A stretch of 64,000 nucleotides of DNA from Paenibacillus peoriae (lineage in GTDB: Bacteria; Bacillota; Bacilli; Paenibacillales; Paenibacillaceae). The translations under genes were made by a program, and so were the position numbers. Under the pieces are notes generated by a model, which was not told the DNA's origin, did not search any database, and saw nothing but the letters and a program-made list of their open reading frames with translations. Below, piece after piece: positions 13,832 to 22,154 of the stretch. How positions within the stretch are numbered: the first letter of the stretch is position 1; each line of letters starts with the position of its first letter. The stretch spans positions 115,001-179,000 of the forward strand of contig NZ_CP092831.1 of assembly GCF_022531965.1 (NCBI RefSeq). Reading direction: 5' to 3'.

Positions 13832-16108
13832 GTGTCGATAAAAATCAGAATAACGATCATTTTGTCGGGGTCCGTCCTGTTTATCCTTTTATTAAACATC
13901 GCACTTAATTATTACACGACCCATGAAAACCTAAGAAGTGACAGTGAAACTAAAATGGTTCTGACGGCTAAAATTATCGGAGGAGCTATCGAACAAACCC
14001 AACATAGCTGGGAGGCCGTTGACAAACAGCTCGGATATAATCTGTGGCTTTCTGCCACGTTGGCTGCCAATCAGCTCGATCCTGACATTCGAAATATTCA
14101 GCAGGAACAGCTTCAAAAGGTGGCCTCACTCCACAGAGATACTAATATTTCCTTGATGATTCGAGACGGGCAGGGGTATAAGGTTGTTAGATCCTCGGAT
14201 CCTAAAGAAGTAACGCCATCCGATCCATTGACAGGATATTGGAAAAATGCAGTTGACCAATTATATGAGCACGGACAGGCTGCAATGGTGCAAGGTCAGA
14301 AACTGGATCATTTTTGGACGGGGTCATTTGACTACACCGGTTCAGACTCCTCAGATATTAACAAATGGGGATTTTATTATGATCAAAAACGTAACTACTT
14401 AATTCGAATTTCCTTTCAGGATACTTCAGTACAAAATTTCATAACCATCCTGAGCCCCGATGAGATCGTAAAGCAAACTCAACAAGTGGATTATCGCATC
14501 ATGGAGATTACAGGAATTAACCCTGCAACCTTTGGTGGCGCTTCGATGGACAAGAACGGAAACGATTCGAAATACTATTACATGTACAACAAACCGATCC
14601 AATTCGGCACGTATCAACTAACAAGGGTGCAGGAAGATCGTTTGGCCGTGTCCAGAGCTATCCTCTCGGGGGAGAGTATTGTACAAGACTGCTATATTAA
14701 AGGTGAGCGGGTTCTCGTCAGTTACATACCTTTTTATCCGGCTAATCGTGATGCCTATGTTATCCGTATTGTTATGAATTATGATACGATCACTTCTGTT
14801 ATTTCCAAGCAATTGATAAGTTTAATTGCCATTTCCATTGTCCTTTTAGAGGTGGTGATCATTGGAAGCTATGTGCTGGCAAGTCTGTTTGTCCGCCCAA
14901 TTCAGTCGATTCTGGGGAAAGTGAATGAGATGGCTGACGGTCATTTTGATACACGGCTAGAAATAAAAGGTGGTCATGAGCTTGCACAGTTGGGTGAGCG
15001 CATCAATGCGATGGCCTACAACCTAGGGATGTACACGAGAAGACTCGAGCAGATGTATGAAGAGAACCGTTCTGTAAAGGAACATCTAGAATCGGTTATT
15101 AATCAGACAGCAGATGCGATTCATGTAACCGACGAGGAGGATCGCGTCGTTCGGGTCAATCATGCCTTTGAAGCTTTGTACGGCTGGACCAAGAAAGAAT
15201 TGGTTGGTCGTAAGTTGGAATTTGTACCTCCACAGCAACAGGAGGAATATGAATTTCAGAAGAAGAGCCTGCTTCAGGGAGAGAGCATCGTATCAAGTGA
15301 GTCCCTTAGAATGCGGAAGGATGGAAGTACAGTAGAGATTAGTATGAGCACATCGCCTATTCTGGATGAAGAAGGCCAGATTTTGGGGTTTATCTGCGTG
15401 TCGCGTGATATCACGGGTCGCAACCGGATGGAGGAGTTGTTGCGCAGATCAGAGAAACTGACAACCGTCGGGCAACTGGCGGCAGGCGTAGCGCATGAGA
15501 TTCGTAATCCGCTAACCACGCTACGTGGCTTTCTCCAACTACAGCAGCAAAATCAAGTGTTGAATATGAAACACAACGATATTATGATGTCTGAGCTGGA
15601 TCGCATTAATTTGATCGTTAGCGAGTTTTTAATACTGGCGAAGCCACAGGCAGTGCATTTTCAGAAAAAAGATGTTCGTTATATTGTGAGCGACGTGATT
15701 TCTTTACTAGATAGTCAGGCGCATCTGCTGGGCATTGTATTCAACCTTCAGGTCACGGACGAGCCTGCCCTGGTATACGCTGAAGAAAATCAGTTAAAGC
15801 AAGTATTCATTAATTTACTTAAAAATAGCATGGAGGCTATGAGTAAAGGTGGCATCATCACGATTCATTTGTTCTTGGAGGGAGAAAACGTTAAAATCTT
15901 CATACGGGACCAGGGAGCGGGTATTCCCGCAGAAATGCTGTCCAAGTTGGGAGAACCTTTTTTCACAAACAAAGAAACAGGTACAGGACTAGGACTTATG
16001 GTCAGCCAGCGTATTATACAGAGTCATAAAGGCACACTGGATATTGAAAGCACAGAGGGAGAGGGAACGACAGCCCTGGTGCAGCTTCCGATTGCCAAGC
16101 CGGAGTAA
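13832..16108 (+). CDS. Sporulation-type sensor histidine kinase
   Basis: 758-aa membrane kinase. TM1 at about 8-28, an extracellular sensor of about 300 residues, TM2 at about 334-356, HAMP, a PAS domain at about 420-540, then HisKA and HATPase_c. The phosphorylated His is about residue 555 in HEIRNPLTTLRGFLQL, the H-box form seen in Spo0F-directed kinases such as KinA and KinB. The ATP-binding N box (NLLKNSMEAM), G1 (DQGAGIP) and G2 (GTGLGL) are intact. The start is GTG 13832 behind GAGGTGA. No partner response regulator is adjacent, which fits an orphan kinase feeding Spo0F; spo0F is at 55.6 kb. The ligand is unknown. Confidence 0.88.
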   Translation: MSIKIRITIILSGSVLFILLLNIALNYYTTHENLRSDSETKMVLTAKIIGGAIEQTQHSWEAVDKQLGYNLWLSATLAANQLDPDIRNIQQEQLQKVASLHRDTNISLMIRDGQGYKVVRSSDPKEVTPSDPLTGYWKNAVDQLYEHGQAAMVQGQKLDHFWTGSFDYTGSDSSDINKWGFYYDQKRNYLIRISFQDTSVQNFITILSPDEIVKQTQQVDYRIMEITGINPATFGGASMDKNGNDSKYYYMYNKPIQFGTYQLTRVQEDRLAVSRAILSGESIVQDCYIKGERVLVSYIPFYPANRDAYVIRIVMNYDTITSVISKQLISLIAISIVLLEVVIIGSYVLASLFVRPIQSILGKVNEMADGHFDTRLEIKGGHELAQLGERINAMAYNLGMYTRRLEQMYEENRSVKEHLESVINQTADAIHVTDEEDRVVRVNHAFEALYGWTKKELVGRKLEFVPPQQQEEYEFQKKSLLQGESIVSSESLRMRKDGSTVEISMSTSPILDEEGQILGFICVSRDITGRNRMEELLRRSEKLTTVGQLAAGVAHEIRNPLTTLRGFLQLQQQNQVLNMKHNDIMMSELDRINLIVSEFLILAKPQAVHFQKKDVRYIVSDVISLLDSQAHLLGIVFNLQVTDEPALVYAEENQLKQVFINLLKNSMEAMSKGGIITIHLFLEGENVKIFIRDQGAGIPAEMLSKLGEPFFTNKETGTGLGLMVSQRIIQSHKGTLDIESTEGEGTTALVQLPIAKPE

Positions 16109-16159
16109 CGGGCTGGGGCGCAGGAGGAAGTGTGTTAGTAGAAATGGAGGGTACACAGG

Positions 16160-16861
16160 TTGCGCATTAACAAGTTTATCAGCGAAACCGGTTTTTGCTC
16201 GCGCCGGGAGGCAGACAAGCTGGTAGAGAGCGGTCGCGTGACGATTAACGGCGAAGTGGCTGTGCTGGGTAGTCAAGCGGAAGAAGGCGATGATGTTCGC
16301 GTGAACGGCAAGCCACTGCGCGATAAGTCTGATCACGTCTATATTGCATTGAACAAACCGGTGGGCATTACAAGTACAACGGAGAGCCACATTAGAGGCA
16401 ATGTTGTTGATTTTGTGGGGCACCCGCAGCGGATATTCCCGATTGGACGCCTGGATAAGGATTCGGAAGGTCTCATTTTACTTACCAACGATGGAGACAT
16501 TGTGAATAAGATTCTACGGGCAGAAGGCAAGCATGAGAAAGAATATATTGTAACAGTGGACCGCCCTGTCGTACCGTCTTTTGTGCAGGGCATGTCTAGC
16601 GGGGTGAAAATACTCGGTCAGCGGACGCTACCTTGTGAGGTGACGCGTGTATCTGAGTATGTATTCCGTATTATCCTGACTGAAGGGAAAAATCGTCAGA
16701 TCCGGCGTATGTGTGCAGCCTTCGGTTATGAAGTTAAAAAACTGCAAAGGCTGCGAATCATGAATATTCGGTTGGGGTCCCTTCAGAAAGGTGCCTGGCG
16801 TGATCTGACAGAGGCTGAGAAGCTGGAGCTTGGTCAGATGCTCGATTATACGCTTAGCTAA
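16160..16861 (+). CDS. rluF: 23S rRNA pseudouridine synthase, RluF type
   Basis: 233-aa RsuA-family enzyme that isomerises uridine in rRNA. An N-terminal S4 RNA-binding domain (about 1-60) precedes the catalytic domain with the GRLDKDSEGL motif holding the nucleophilic Asp. The C-terminal EGKNRQIRRMCAAFGYEVKKLQRLRI block is typical of the RluF/RsuA/RluB group and closest to RluF, which acts at 23S position 2604 in E. coli. The start is TTG 16160, nine bases after GGAGG. It lies 51 nt after the kinase and could be cotranscribed with it. The exact target uridine is not shown by sequence. Confidence 0.85.
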   Translation: MRINKFISETGFCSRREADKLVESGRVTINGEVAVLGSQAEEGDDVRVNGKPLRDKSDHVYIALNKPVGITSTTESHIRGNVVDFVGHPQRIFPIGRLDKDSEGLILLTNDGDIVNKILRAEGKHEKEYIVTVDRPVVPSFVQGMSSGVKILGQRTLPCEVTRVSEYVFRIILTEGKNRQIRRMCAAFGYEVKKLQRLRIMNIRLGSLQKGAWRDLTEAEKLELGQMLDYTLS

Positions 16862-16938
16862 TGCCAGAGGGGCTTGTATAGCCTAGAGCGTATGATCGTC
16901 GTATCTGAAAGGGCAAAGTACAGGAAGCACTAAACAAA

Positions 16939-16973
16939 GAGGCACCAGCTGCATAAAAATGCGGCGGTGCCTT
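16939..16973. terminator. Probable bidirectional terminator between rluF and motB
   Basis: Stem GAGGCACC / GGTGCCT with an inner partly paired part (GCTGCAT / ATGCGGC), followed by TTTGTT on the plus strand. It separates the convergent rluF and motAB units. Confidence 0.6.
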
Positions 16974-16995
16974 TGTTCATATAACATATGCATAA

Positions 16996-17835
16996 TCAAC
17001 CTTCACTCGAGCTTGAGGTAGGACTGATGACTTGTGTCCCGTTCTGATATTTGCGGAGAACAGATATTTCAACACGACGGTTTTTAGAGCGCCCTTGACC
17101 ATCTTGATTGCTTGCCAATGGACGATACTGGCCATAACCGATGGATACAAACTTGGTTGGGTCGAGATCTGGATTGAGCAACAAGATACGCAAGAAATTC
17201 AGAGAGCGCTTGGCGCTCAAATCAAAATTGGACGGGAACTGGCTGTTGGAGATCGGTACATTATCCGTGTGACCCGATACGATAACATCATAGCCAGGGA
17301 ACTGCTGGAGCATACTAGAAATGGACTTGGCCAGCTTTCTTGCTTCCGGCTTTACTTCGGCCTGCCCGGATGAAAACAAGGCATTATCACTAATGGTGAT
17401 CATTAGTTGCGATTGGTTTAGCTTGGTATTCAGCAACGGGGTCAGGCCGTTATTTTGAATGTATTGATCCATCTGTTTTTTAAGCTTTTTTAAATCTTCT
17501 TCTTCCCGTTGGGCCAGCTGTTTTTGCAGTTCAGAGGTAGAAGTAGCTTTCGATTTTACGGGTTGTGACACTTGTTCTTTATTTTTGCCCATATCCATGG
17601 ATTGTGACGACGGATTCGCGGCTGAGTGATCCAGTACGCCAGTGCCGCCATTAAAAGCTGCACTCAGGGATTGAGCCATAGTTTCAAATTTTTTGGCGTC
17701 GAGCGAGCTCATACCGAATAAGACAATGAAAAGAGCCAACAGAAGGGTCATTAAGTCGGAATATGGCAACAGCCAGCTTTCGTCAGCATGCTCTTCATGC
17801 GGTTCATGTCTCTTTTTACTCACTGGAATCGCCAT
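16996..17835 (-). CDS. motB: Flagellar motor stator protein MotB
   Basis: 279-aa stator subunit. It has a short cytoplasmic N-terminus and a single TM helix at about 22-45 carrying the proton-binding Asp27 in PYSDLMTLLLALFIVLFGMSS. A Gln/Lys-rich linker follows, then the C-terminal OmpA-like peptidoglycan-binding domain (SGHTDNVPI and SAKRSLNFLRILL motifs). The acidic residue and sequence suit a proton-driven MotB rather than PomB/MotS. The start overlaps the end of motA by 20 nt, which implies translational coupling. The tail ends with a Ser-rich stretch. Confidence 0.95.
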   Translation of the reverse strand: MAIPVSKKRHEPHEEHADESWLLPYSDLMTLLLALFIVLFGMSSLDAKKFETMAQSLSAAFNGGTGVLDHSAANPSSQSMDMGKNKEQVSQPVKSKATSTSELQKQLAQREEEDLKKLKKQMDQYIQNNGLTPLLNTKLNQSQLMITISDNALFSSGQAEVKPEARKLAKSISSMLQQFPGYDVIVSGHTDNVPISNSQFPSNFDLSAKRSLNFLRILLLNPDLDPTKFVSIGYGQYRPLASNQDGQGRSKNRRVEISVLRKYQNGTQVISPTSSSSEG

Positions 17836-18610
17836 CCTTCTGGGTCATCGTAGCCCGTTCGGTCGGAGTCAGGAAGATCGTCAGTTTCTGACTGATGGCG
17901 ATCGTCGATATCCCCGATTGAATGGAAAGCAGACCTTCGACCATCATTAATTTAAGCTCGACTTCTTTTTTGGATAACCGTTTCAGCTTGTTGGACATCG
18001 GATGCCACAGGACATAACCTGTAAAAATACCGAGCAACGTCGCAATGAAGGCTGCTGCAATGGCATGAGAGAGCTTTTCCATGTCACTAAGGTCGGCCAG
18101 AGCGGCGATCAGACCTACAACCGCACCGAGTACCCCGAGCGTTGGAGCGTACATACCGGCTTGGGAGAAGATCAGCGCGCCAGAGCGATGTCGATCCTCG
18201 GTGGCATTGATATCCTCCATTAGAACGTCCCGTACGAATTCCTGATCATTGCCGTCAATAATCATTCGCATGCCGCCACGCATAAAGGGATCGTCGATTT
18301 CCTCTACCTTGGATTCCAAGGCGAGCAGACCTTCACGACGGGTAATGGATGCCCACTCGGTAAACGTACCGATGAGCTCTTTGCGGTCTAACAGTTTTTG
18401 TTCGGTGAAAATAACCTTGAACAGCTTCGGAATCCGTTTGATTTCTGCCATCGGGAAGGCCATAAATATACTCGCTGCCGTTCCGACGAAAATAATCATG
18501 TAAGCAGCGGGATTATTGACCAGATTGACGACCGGAGCGCCTTTTAAGATCATCCCGACGACCAGTGACAAAATCCCGAGCACAAGTCCAATAATGGTTG
18601 AAATTTGCAT
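17816..18610 (-). CDS. motA: Flagellar motor stator protein MotA
   Basis: 264-aa proton-channel subunit with four predicted TM segments (two at about 2-50, two at about 145-200) and a cytoplasmic loop with charged residues that contact FliG. The start is ATG 18610 (MQISTIIGLVLGILS), a few bases after GATGAGGTG; a longer in-frame extension has no support. It forms an operon with motB, away from the main flagellar cluster as in B. subtilis. A sigma-D-like promoter precedes it. Confidence 0.95.
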   Translation of the reverse strand: MQISTIIGLVLGILSLVVGMILKGAPVVNLVNNPAAYMIIFVGTAASIFMAFPMAEIKRIPKLFKVIFTEQKLLDRKELIGTFTEWASITRREGLLALESKVEEIDDPFMRGGMRMIIDGNDQEFVRDVLMEDINATEDRHRSGALIFSQAGMYAPTLGVLGAVVGLIAALADLSDMEKLSHAIAAAFIATLLGIFTGYVLWHPMSNKLKRLSKKEVELKLMMVEGLLSIQSGISTIAISQKLTIFLTPTERATMTQKDGDSSE

Positions 18611-18705
18611 GATACACCTCATCCATGAGAATAGATTTTGAATCCTTTCATGCCGCCGGGGTCGTCCTTGCCCCAAGCGCGTCATTACAAGACGGATTAT
18701 AGTAT

Positions 18706-18732
18706 TTATCGACAAAACTCTCTTTTTTGTTA
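18706..18732 (-). promoter_or_regulatory. Candidate sigma-D promoter of motAB
   Basis: On the minus strand, TAAC (18729-18732), exactly 15 bases, then GTCGATAA (18706-18713). The sigma-D consensus is TAAA-N15-GCCGATAT, so three of four and six of eight positions match. Its place about 100 nt before motA fits the known sigma-D control of motility genes. Confidence 0.55.
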
Positions 18733-18797
18733 AGTGCGAATTTCCGGTATAATAAGGTGATTATGTATTGAATGGCGGAACCATTGGAGGAAATGGC

Positions 18798-19091
18798 ATG
18801 GGAGTAAAGCATGGACGTGAGTATGAACAAATTTTGAACGATTTGACAGAGGCTGTGGGGCGCATCCCAGATAGCTATGAATTTTTTGAGATGGAAGCAG
18901 AAGATTGGGACAGGCTGGACCCGGCGGGACGTCAGGAAGTCAATGAAGCTTTGGCAGAAGACTTATTTTATGCACTGGGTACAGAGCCCACAATCACTGT
19001 AGGGAGTGGCGTTGTGATCTATGAGCCGGAGCAGCATCGTATCTATGTACTGATTGGGGACGAGGAGCTGACGTCAGTCCCTTTGATTTGA
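18798..19091 (+). CDS. Conserved hypothetical protein (97 aa)
   Basis: Not recognised. The start is ATG 18798, seven bases after GGAGG (18786-18790). The product is a very acidic cytosolic protein with an N-terminal helical part (about 5-65) and a C-terminal beta-rich part (ITVGSGVVIYEPEQHRIYVLI). It is divergent from motAB. A TATAAT lies at about 18757-18762 in the shared gap, with a poorly spaced TTGTTA upstream. No function is proposed. Confidence 0.65.
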   Translation: MGVKHGREYEQILNDLTEAVGRIPDSYEFFEMEAEDWDRLDPAGRQEVNEALAEDLFYALGTEPTITVGSGVVIYEPEQHRIYVLIGDEELTSVPLI

Positions 19092-19208
19092 GGTCCGTCT
19101 TATGGATTTATCAACGGGGCCGTGGTAATATGTACACCAATATATCGTAGTTTTGGCCGTATTTAAGCGGTCGAAAGGCTTCCGTATAAACGGGGAGGAG
19201 TTCGTAAC

Positions 19209-19508
19209 ATGCCTTTTACACAAGAAGAGATTGAAGCACATCTGGAGAAACTGGAGGGCTGGGAGCTGGAGGAAGGACGTTGGATCGTTCGGAAATATAA
19301 TTTTTCCAGTTTTATGAAAGGGATTGCATTCGTGGATGAAGTTGCCGCTATATCTGAAGCATTCAATCATCATCCATTTATTACGATTGATTACAAGACC
19401 GTGACTCTGCGTTTGACCTCTTGGGACGATGGCGGTATTATGGCCGTGGATATTAAGGAAGCCCAACAATATAATGAAGCTTTTGAAAAAATGCGTAGCA
19501 GTCATTGA
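19209..19508 (+). CDS. phhB: Pterin-4a-carbinolamine dehydratase
   Basis: 99-aa enzyme that dehydrates 4a-hydroxytetrahydrobiopterin; in bacteria without phenylalanine hydroxylase it is thought to act in other pterin recycling. The family motif is clear: the EAFNHHPFITIDYKTVTLRLTSW block with the paired His and the later basic/aromatic residues, after the GWELEEGRWIVRKYNF start region. The ATG follows GGGGAGGAG. No hydroxylase gene is near, so the physiological partner is unknown. Confidence 0.9.
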   Translation: MPFTQEEIEAHLEKLEGWELEEGRWIVRKYNFSSFMKGIAFVDEVAAISEAFNHHPFITIDYKTVTLRLTSWDDGGIMAVDIKEAQQYNEAFEKMRSSH

Positions 19509-19532
19509 GCTTGTAATGATCTGTCGTATGAT

Positions 19533-19588
19533 GATAAAAGCGCCTTCGCTATACAACATCGTGGTTGTATGCCGAAGGCGCTTTTATC
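19533..19588. terminator. Bidirectional terminator between phhB and an acetyltransferase gene
   Basis: A 16-bp perfect stem, GATAAAAGCGCCTTCG / CGAAGGCGCTTTTATC, with an inner stem ATACAAC / GTTGTAT. T-runs leave on both strands. It overlaps the stop codon of the convergent gene by two bases. Confidence 0.88.
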
Positions 19589-20093
19589 ATAGAACCTGGG
19601 TTGGGTGCTCGGGACGATATACCATACAATAAAATGGTTTCTTGCCGTCGGGGGTCTGGCGTTCATAGGTATCTGTAAGCTCAAATCCAGCCGCCTTGTA
19701 GGCCCGGATAGCGCGCCCATTCCAAGTAAGCACCTCTAGATCAATTTCATTCTTCGGGTTGCGTCGTTGGGCTTCCTCTGCAATGGCACGGACAAAATCA
19801 GAGCCTTTGCCATGTCCGCATCTTTCAGGATGCATGCCAAGACCTAGCCGGGTCACACCGATCATAGGAAAATATTGAGCAAATCCCATCAGCTTGTTCT
19901 CTTCATCCAGTACGGCAACATATTGCTCTTGGCGAAGCGTGGGACTTCCAAATTCGACCTCAAGCGCCTTCATTTGTTCCCAGGGGAGCCAACCGTATAT
20001 GTTATAAGGTGGATCATAGCGCCACTCACAGATTGCAGCCGCTTGATGCTCGTCCATCGGTACGATCCGATAGTTGGATATTGAGGCCGGCAT
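19587..20093 (-). CDS. GNAT family N-acetyltransferase
   Basis: 168-aa single-domain acetyltransferase. Acetyl-CoA contacts are expected in RLGLGMHPERCGHGKGSDFVRAI, and the C-terminal part LEVLTWNGRAIRAYKAAGFE is the usual GNAT end block. The start is taken as ATG 20093 (MPASISNYRI), nine bases after GGAGG; the ATG three codons earlier directly abuts that site. The substrate is not predictable from sequence. Confidence 0.8.
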   Translation of the reverse strand: MPASISNYRIVPMDEHQAAAICEWRYDPPYNIYGWLPWEQMKALEVEFGSPTLRQEQYVAVLDEENKLMGFAQYFPMIGVTRLGLGMHPERCGHGKGSDFVRAIAEEAQRRNPKNEIDLEVLTWNGRAIRAYKAAGFELTDTYERQTPDGKKPFYCMVYRPEHPTQVL

Positions 20094-20330
20094 GTGTTCC
20101 ATCCTCCTTTTACAGGTGCTTCAATCATTAACAACAGATTGTAGACAAGTTGCAGGGGAATAGCAAGCGTGTTTATTTTATACCCAAGACGGGTATACAT
20201 TCAATAAGAAGGAATTACTGCTCATATGCTCCCCCAGCGGTGACGGTAAAACCGACGATGTTCGCTAAAATTGAAACCTTTTGAGGTGTCAGTTCGTCAG
20301 TAAAGATAATCATTGCTGATGTTGTGGACA
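20094..20330. other. Intergenic region with a doubtful 38-codon frame
   Basis: No supported gene. A minus-strand frame at 20215-20331 could encode a 38-residue peptide of normal-looking composition. However, it has no ribosome site and begins inside the T-run of the hydrolase terminator, so it is more likely a relic or chance. Confidence 0.3.
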
Positions 20331-20373
20331 TAAAAAGCCGCAATTCGATTCCGGCAGAATCAAATTGCGGCTA
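20331..20373 (-). terminator. Terminator of the NlpC/P60 gene
   Basis: On the minus strand a stem AGCCGCAATTTGATTC / GAATCGAATTGCGGCT with loop TGCCG, followed by TTTTT. It lies 22 nt after the gene's stop. Confidence 0.9.
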
Positions 20374-20395
20374 GAGTTAGCTTGCTGTGCGTTAG

Positions 20396-20896
20396 TTATT
20401 CTACGTTGTCGTCATCAGGAATATCTGAAGCTACAGAATGGTAAGCGTCTGTGCTCATAATTCTTTTTGCACCGACATAGCGGTTAGCGTAATAATTTTC
20501 GTTCAGTGAGCTAACTACTACACCACGTGAAGTCGAGGAGTGGGCAAATTTCCCTTCACCTACGAAGATACCTACATGGGAAATGCCTCTTCCTGTGGTG
20601 TTGAAGAACACCAGGTCCCCAGGCCTCATTTCATCGCGGGATACAGAAGATCCCATTTTGAATTGTGATCCAGATTGATGCGGAAGTTTAATTCCCAGTT
20701 TGTTGAATACATACATTGTGAAGCCGGAGCAATCGAATCCCTCGAGTGTAGTGCCTCCGCTTCTGTAGTTCGTTCCTTTGGCATCTTGGATGACCTGGTC
20801 CATCTTGGAGTCTGCAAATGCACTGCCGCCACCGAATGTAAAAGATGTAAAGGCAATGGCAAGACTCATAGCTGCGATCGTTAGCTTCTTCTTCAA
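20396..20896 (-). CDS. Secreted NlpC/P60 cell-wall hydrolase
   Basis: 166-aa secreted endopeptidase expected to cut the D-Glu-mesoDAP bond of peptidoglycan stem peptides. A signal peptide at about 1-28 ends AFA. The NlpC/P60 domain follows directly, with the catalytic Cys56 in FDCSGF, His107 in GISHVGI and His119 in FAHSST. There is no SH3b or LysM targeting domain. The start is TTG 20896, after GGAAGGGG and an eight-T run. The gene sits behind a c-di-AMP riboswitch, linking wall hydrolysis to the second messenger, as is common for such hydrolases in Firmicutes. Confidence 0.92.
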   Translation of the reverse strand: MKKKLTIAAMSLAIAFTSFTFGGGSAFADSKMDQVIQDAKGTNYRSGGTTLEGFDCSGFTMYVFNKLGIKLPHQSGSQFKMGSSVSRDEMRPGDLVFFNTTGRGISHVGIFVGEGKFAHSSTSRGVVVSSLNENYYANRYVGAKRIMSTDAYHSVASDIPDDDNVE

Positions 20897-20916
20897 AAAA
20901 AATATACCCCTTCCAA

Positions 20917-21033
20917 TGCCTGCGAGGTTAGCTTAAGGATTCGGTAGAAGGTTCCCCTATGACCACTCTGTTGCGAGATCAATTCACCCAAACTGGTTCC
21001 CCCGCTTCCTAGGTGCCAGGAATTAGGCTTTAC
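20917..21033 (-). ncRNA. c-di-AMP riboswitch (ydaO/yuaA type)
   Basis: Read on the minus strand, the leader holds the conserved blocks of this riboswitch class in order. These are GCGGGGGAACC, GGGTGAAT, the ATAGGGGAACC turn, and the 3' signature CCGAATCC-TTAAGCTAACCTCG near 20924-20944. The terminal P1 helix would pair GCCT near 21025 with AGGC near 20919. The class normally turns its gene off when c-di-AMP is high. The gene start follows about 20 nt later with an eight-T run in between. The assignment rests on motifs; I did not compute the fold. Confidence 0.88.
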
Positions 21034-21186
21034 TTAAGATGTGCACCTTGGAGAGCAGTATTCACAATAACGATATTTTTGAGATAAAGGTTACAATAAA
21101 GATTACAAAGTTGTTACTATCAGTTCACTGCGATTATTGTAACAAAGTCGGCTGGCTTTGGCAAATGTTTCATTGCAAAAAGTTAC

Positions 21187-21223
21187 AAAAAAAATCTGCT
21201 CCTAATGTCCCAGGAACAGATCT
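21187..21223 (-). terminator. Terminator of the membrane-protein / M1 peptidase unit
   Basis: On the minus strand AGATCTGTTCCT / AGGAGCAGATTT with a short loop, then eight T residues. It lies about 90 nt after the membrane-protein gene. Confidence 0.82.
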
Positions 21224-21315
21224 TGTTAACAGTATTCAGTTATGTGCCGTTTGCGCGGTTATGCATAAAGTTTTTTCGACAGACGGAAATGAAGTGATTA
21301 ACATAAAGGAAGGGC

Positions 21316-22143
21316 TTAGCTTCTACTGGAGATATCGGTATGCCATAGTCTGTACTGCGAACTGATATGCCACAGCCTGACCAGACTAGTAACAAAATGA
21401 TACGATTGTTGGAGAATGAGCGCGAGCATGCCAGTCCAAATCATTGCCACGGTGCCAAATAGACCGAAGACCAGCAGCACACAAGCACCGAGCAAAAGGG
21501 ATATACCGACAGCTGGGAGAAGCTGGCGAAAGAAGGCGAGCAGGGACGATAGTATGGCGTGACCACCGACAGTGCCTAGTTGCATATACAGGATGCACTG
21601 CCGAATGAACCATCCGTATGCCATCCATCCCATGGCATAGGGCAACAAGTGCAGCAGGTAAGAGGGAGATTGAAGCGTACCTGCTACAATAGGGTAGAGT
21701 CTCGGTACTACCCAAAAGGCGGGAATCAGCAGCAGTCCCAACTCGATGATGTAATACAACAGCGACGACATGCCATGGCGTTTCATACCTTTGAAAAAGG
21801 ACAGGCTTTGCGGCTCAGTCGCATCGGTATGCAGGCTTTGATATATTCCGGCTCTAATGAAGGGAGTGATTAGTATGCGTAGTACAGTCGCCCCTAGTAG
21901 TATCCACAAATACACATGTACTTCCCGGCTGTCCATCAGAGCAATCTGGCTCTCCATCCAAAACAAGGTCTGTCCCAGCTCGTTTTGACCCTGATCAGGA
22001 TAACGGAGCAATAGCGGGATAACGGCAGACTGCACCAGTCGATAGAGAAACACCCCCCACAGTAGTCGATACAGAAATAAAATGATAACGATATAGAATC
22101 GTATGCGCACCAGCGCCCAGCCCTCTTTTATAACAGTCCGCAT
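21316..22143 (-). CDS. Multi-pass membrane protein, unknown function
   Basis: 275-aa protein with about six hydrophobic segments (roughly 15-45, 78-98, 120-145, 160-185, 205-240 and 240-258). There are no catalytic motifs I can recognise. The start is ATG 22143, seven bases after GAGGTG, which itself overlaps the stop of the upstream peptidase gene (11-nt gap). The two are therefore one operon. A role in helping or membrane-tethering the peptidase is possible but is only inferred from the coupling. Confidence 0.75.
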   Translation of the reverse strand: MRTVIKEGWALVRIRFYIVIILFLYRLLWGVFLYRLVQSAVIPLLLRYPDQGQNELGQTLFWMESQIALMDSREVHVYLWILLGATVLRILITPFIRAGIYQSLHTDATEPQSLSFFKGMKRHGMSSLLYYIIELGLLLIPAFWVVPRLYPIVAGTLQSPSYLLHLLPYAMGWMAYGWFIRQCILYMQLGTVGGHAILSSLLAFFRQLLPAVGISLLLGACVLLVFGLFGTVAMIWTGMLALILQQSYHFVTSLVRLWHISSQYRLWHTDISSRS

Positions 22144-22154
22144 CTATAGACACC

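Noticed and set aside
20215-20331. 38-codon minus-strand frame beyond the NlpC/P60 terminator
   Set aside because: The start codon lies in the terminator T-run and there is no ribosome site; kept only as a possible relic.
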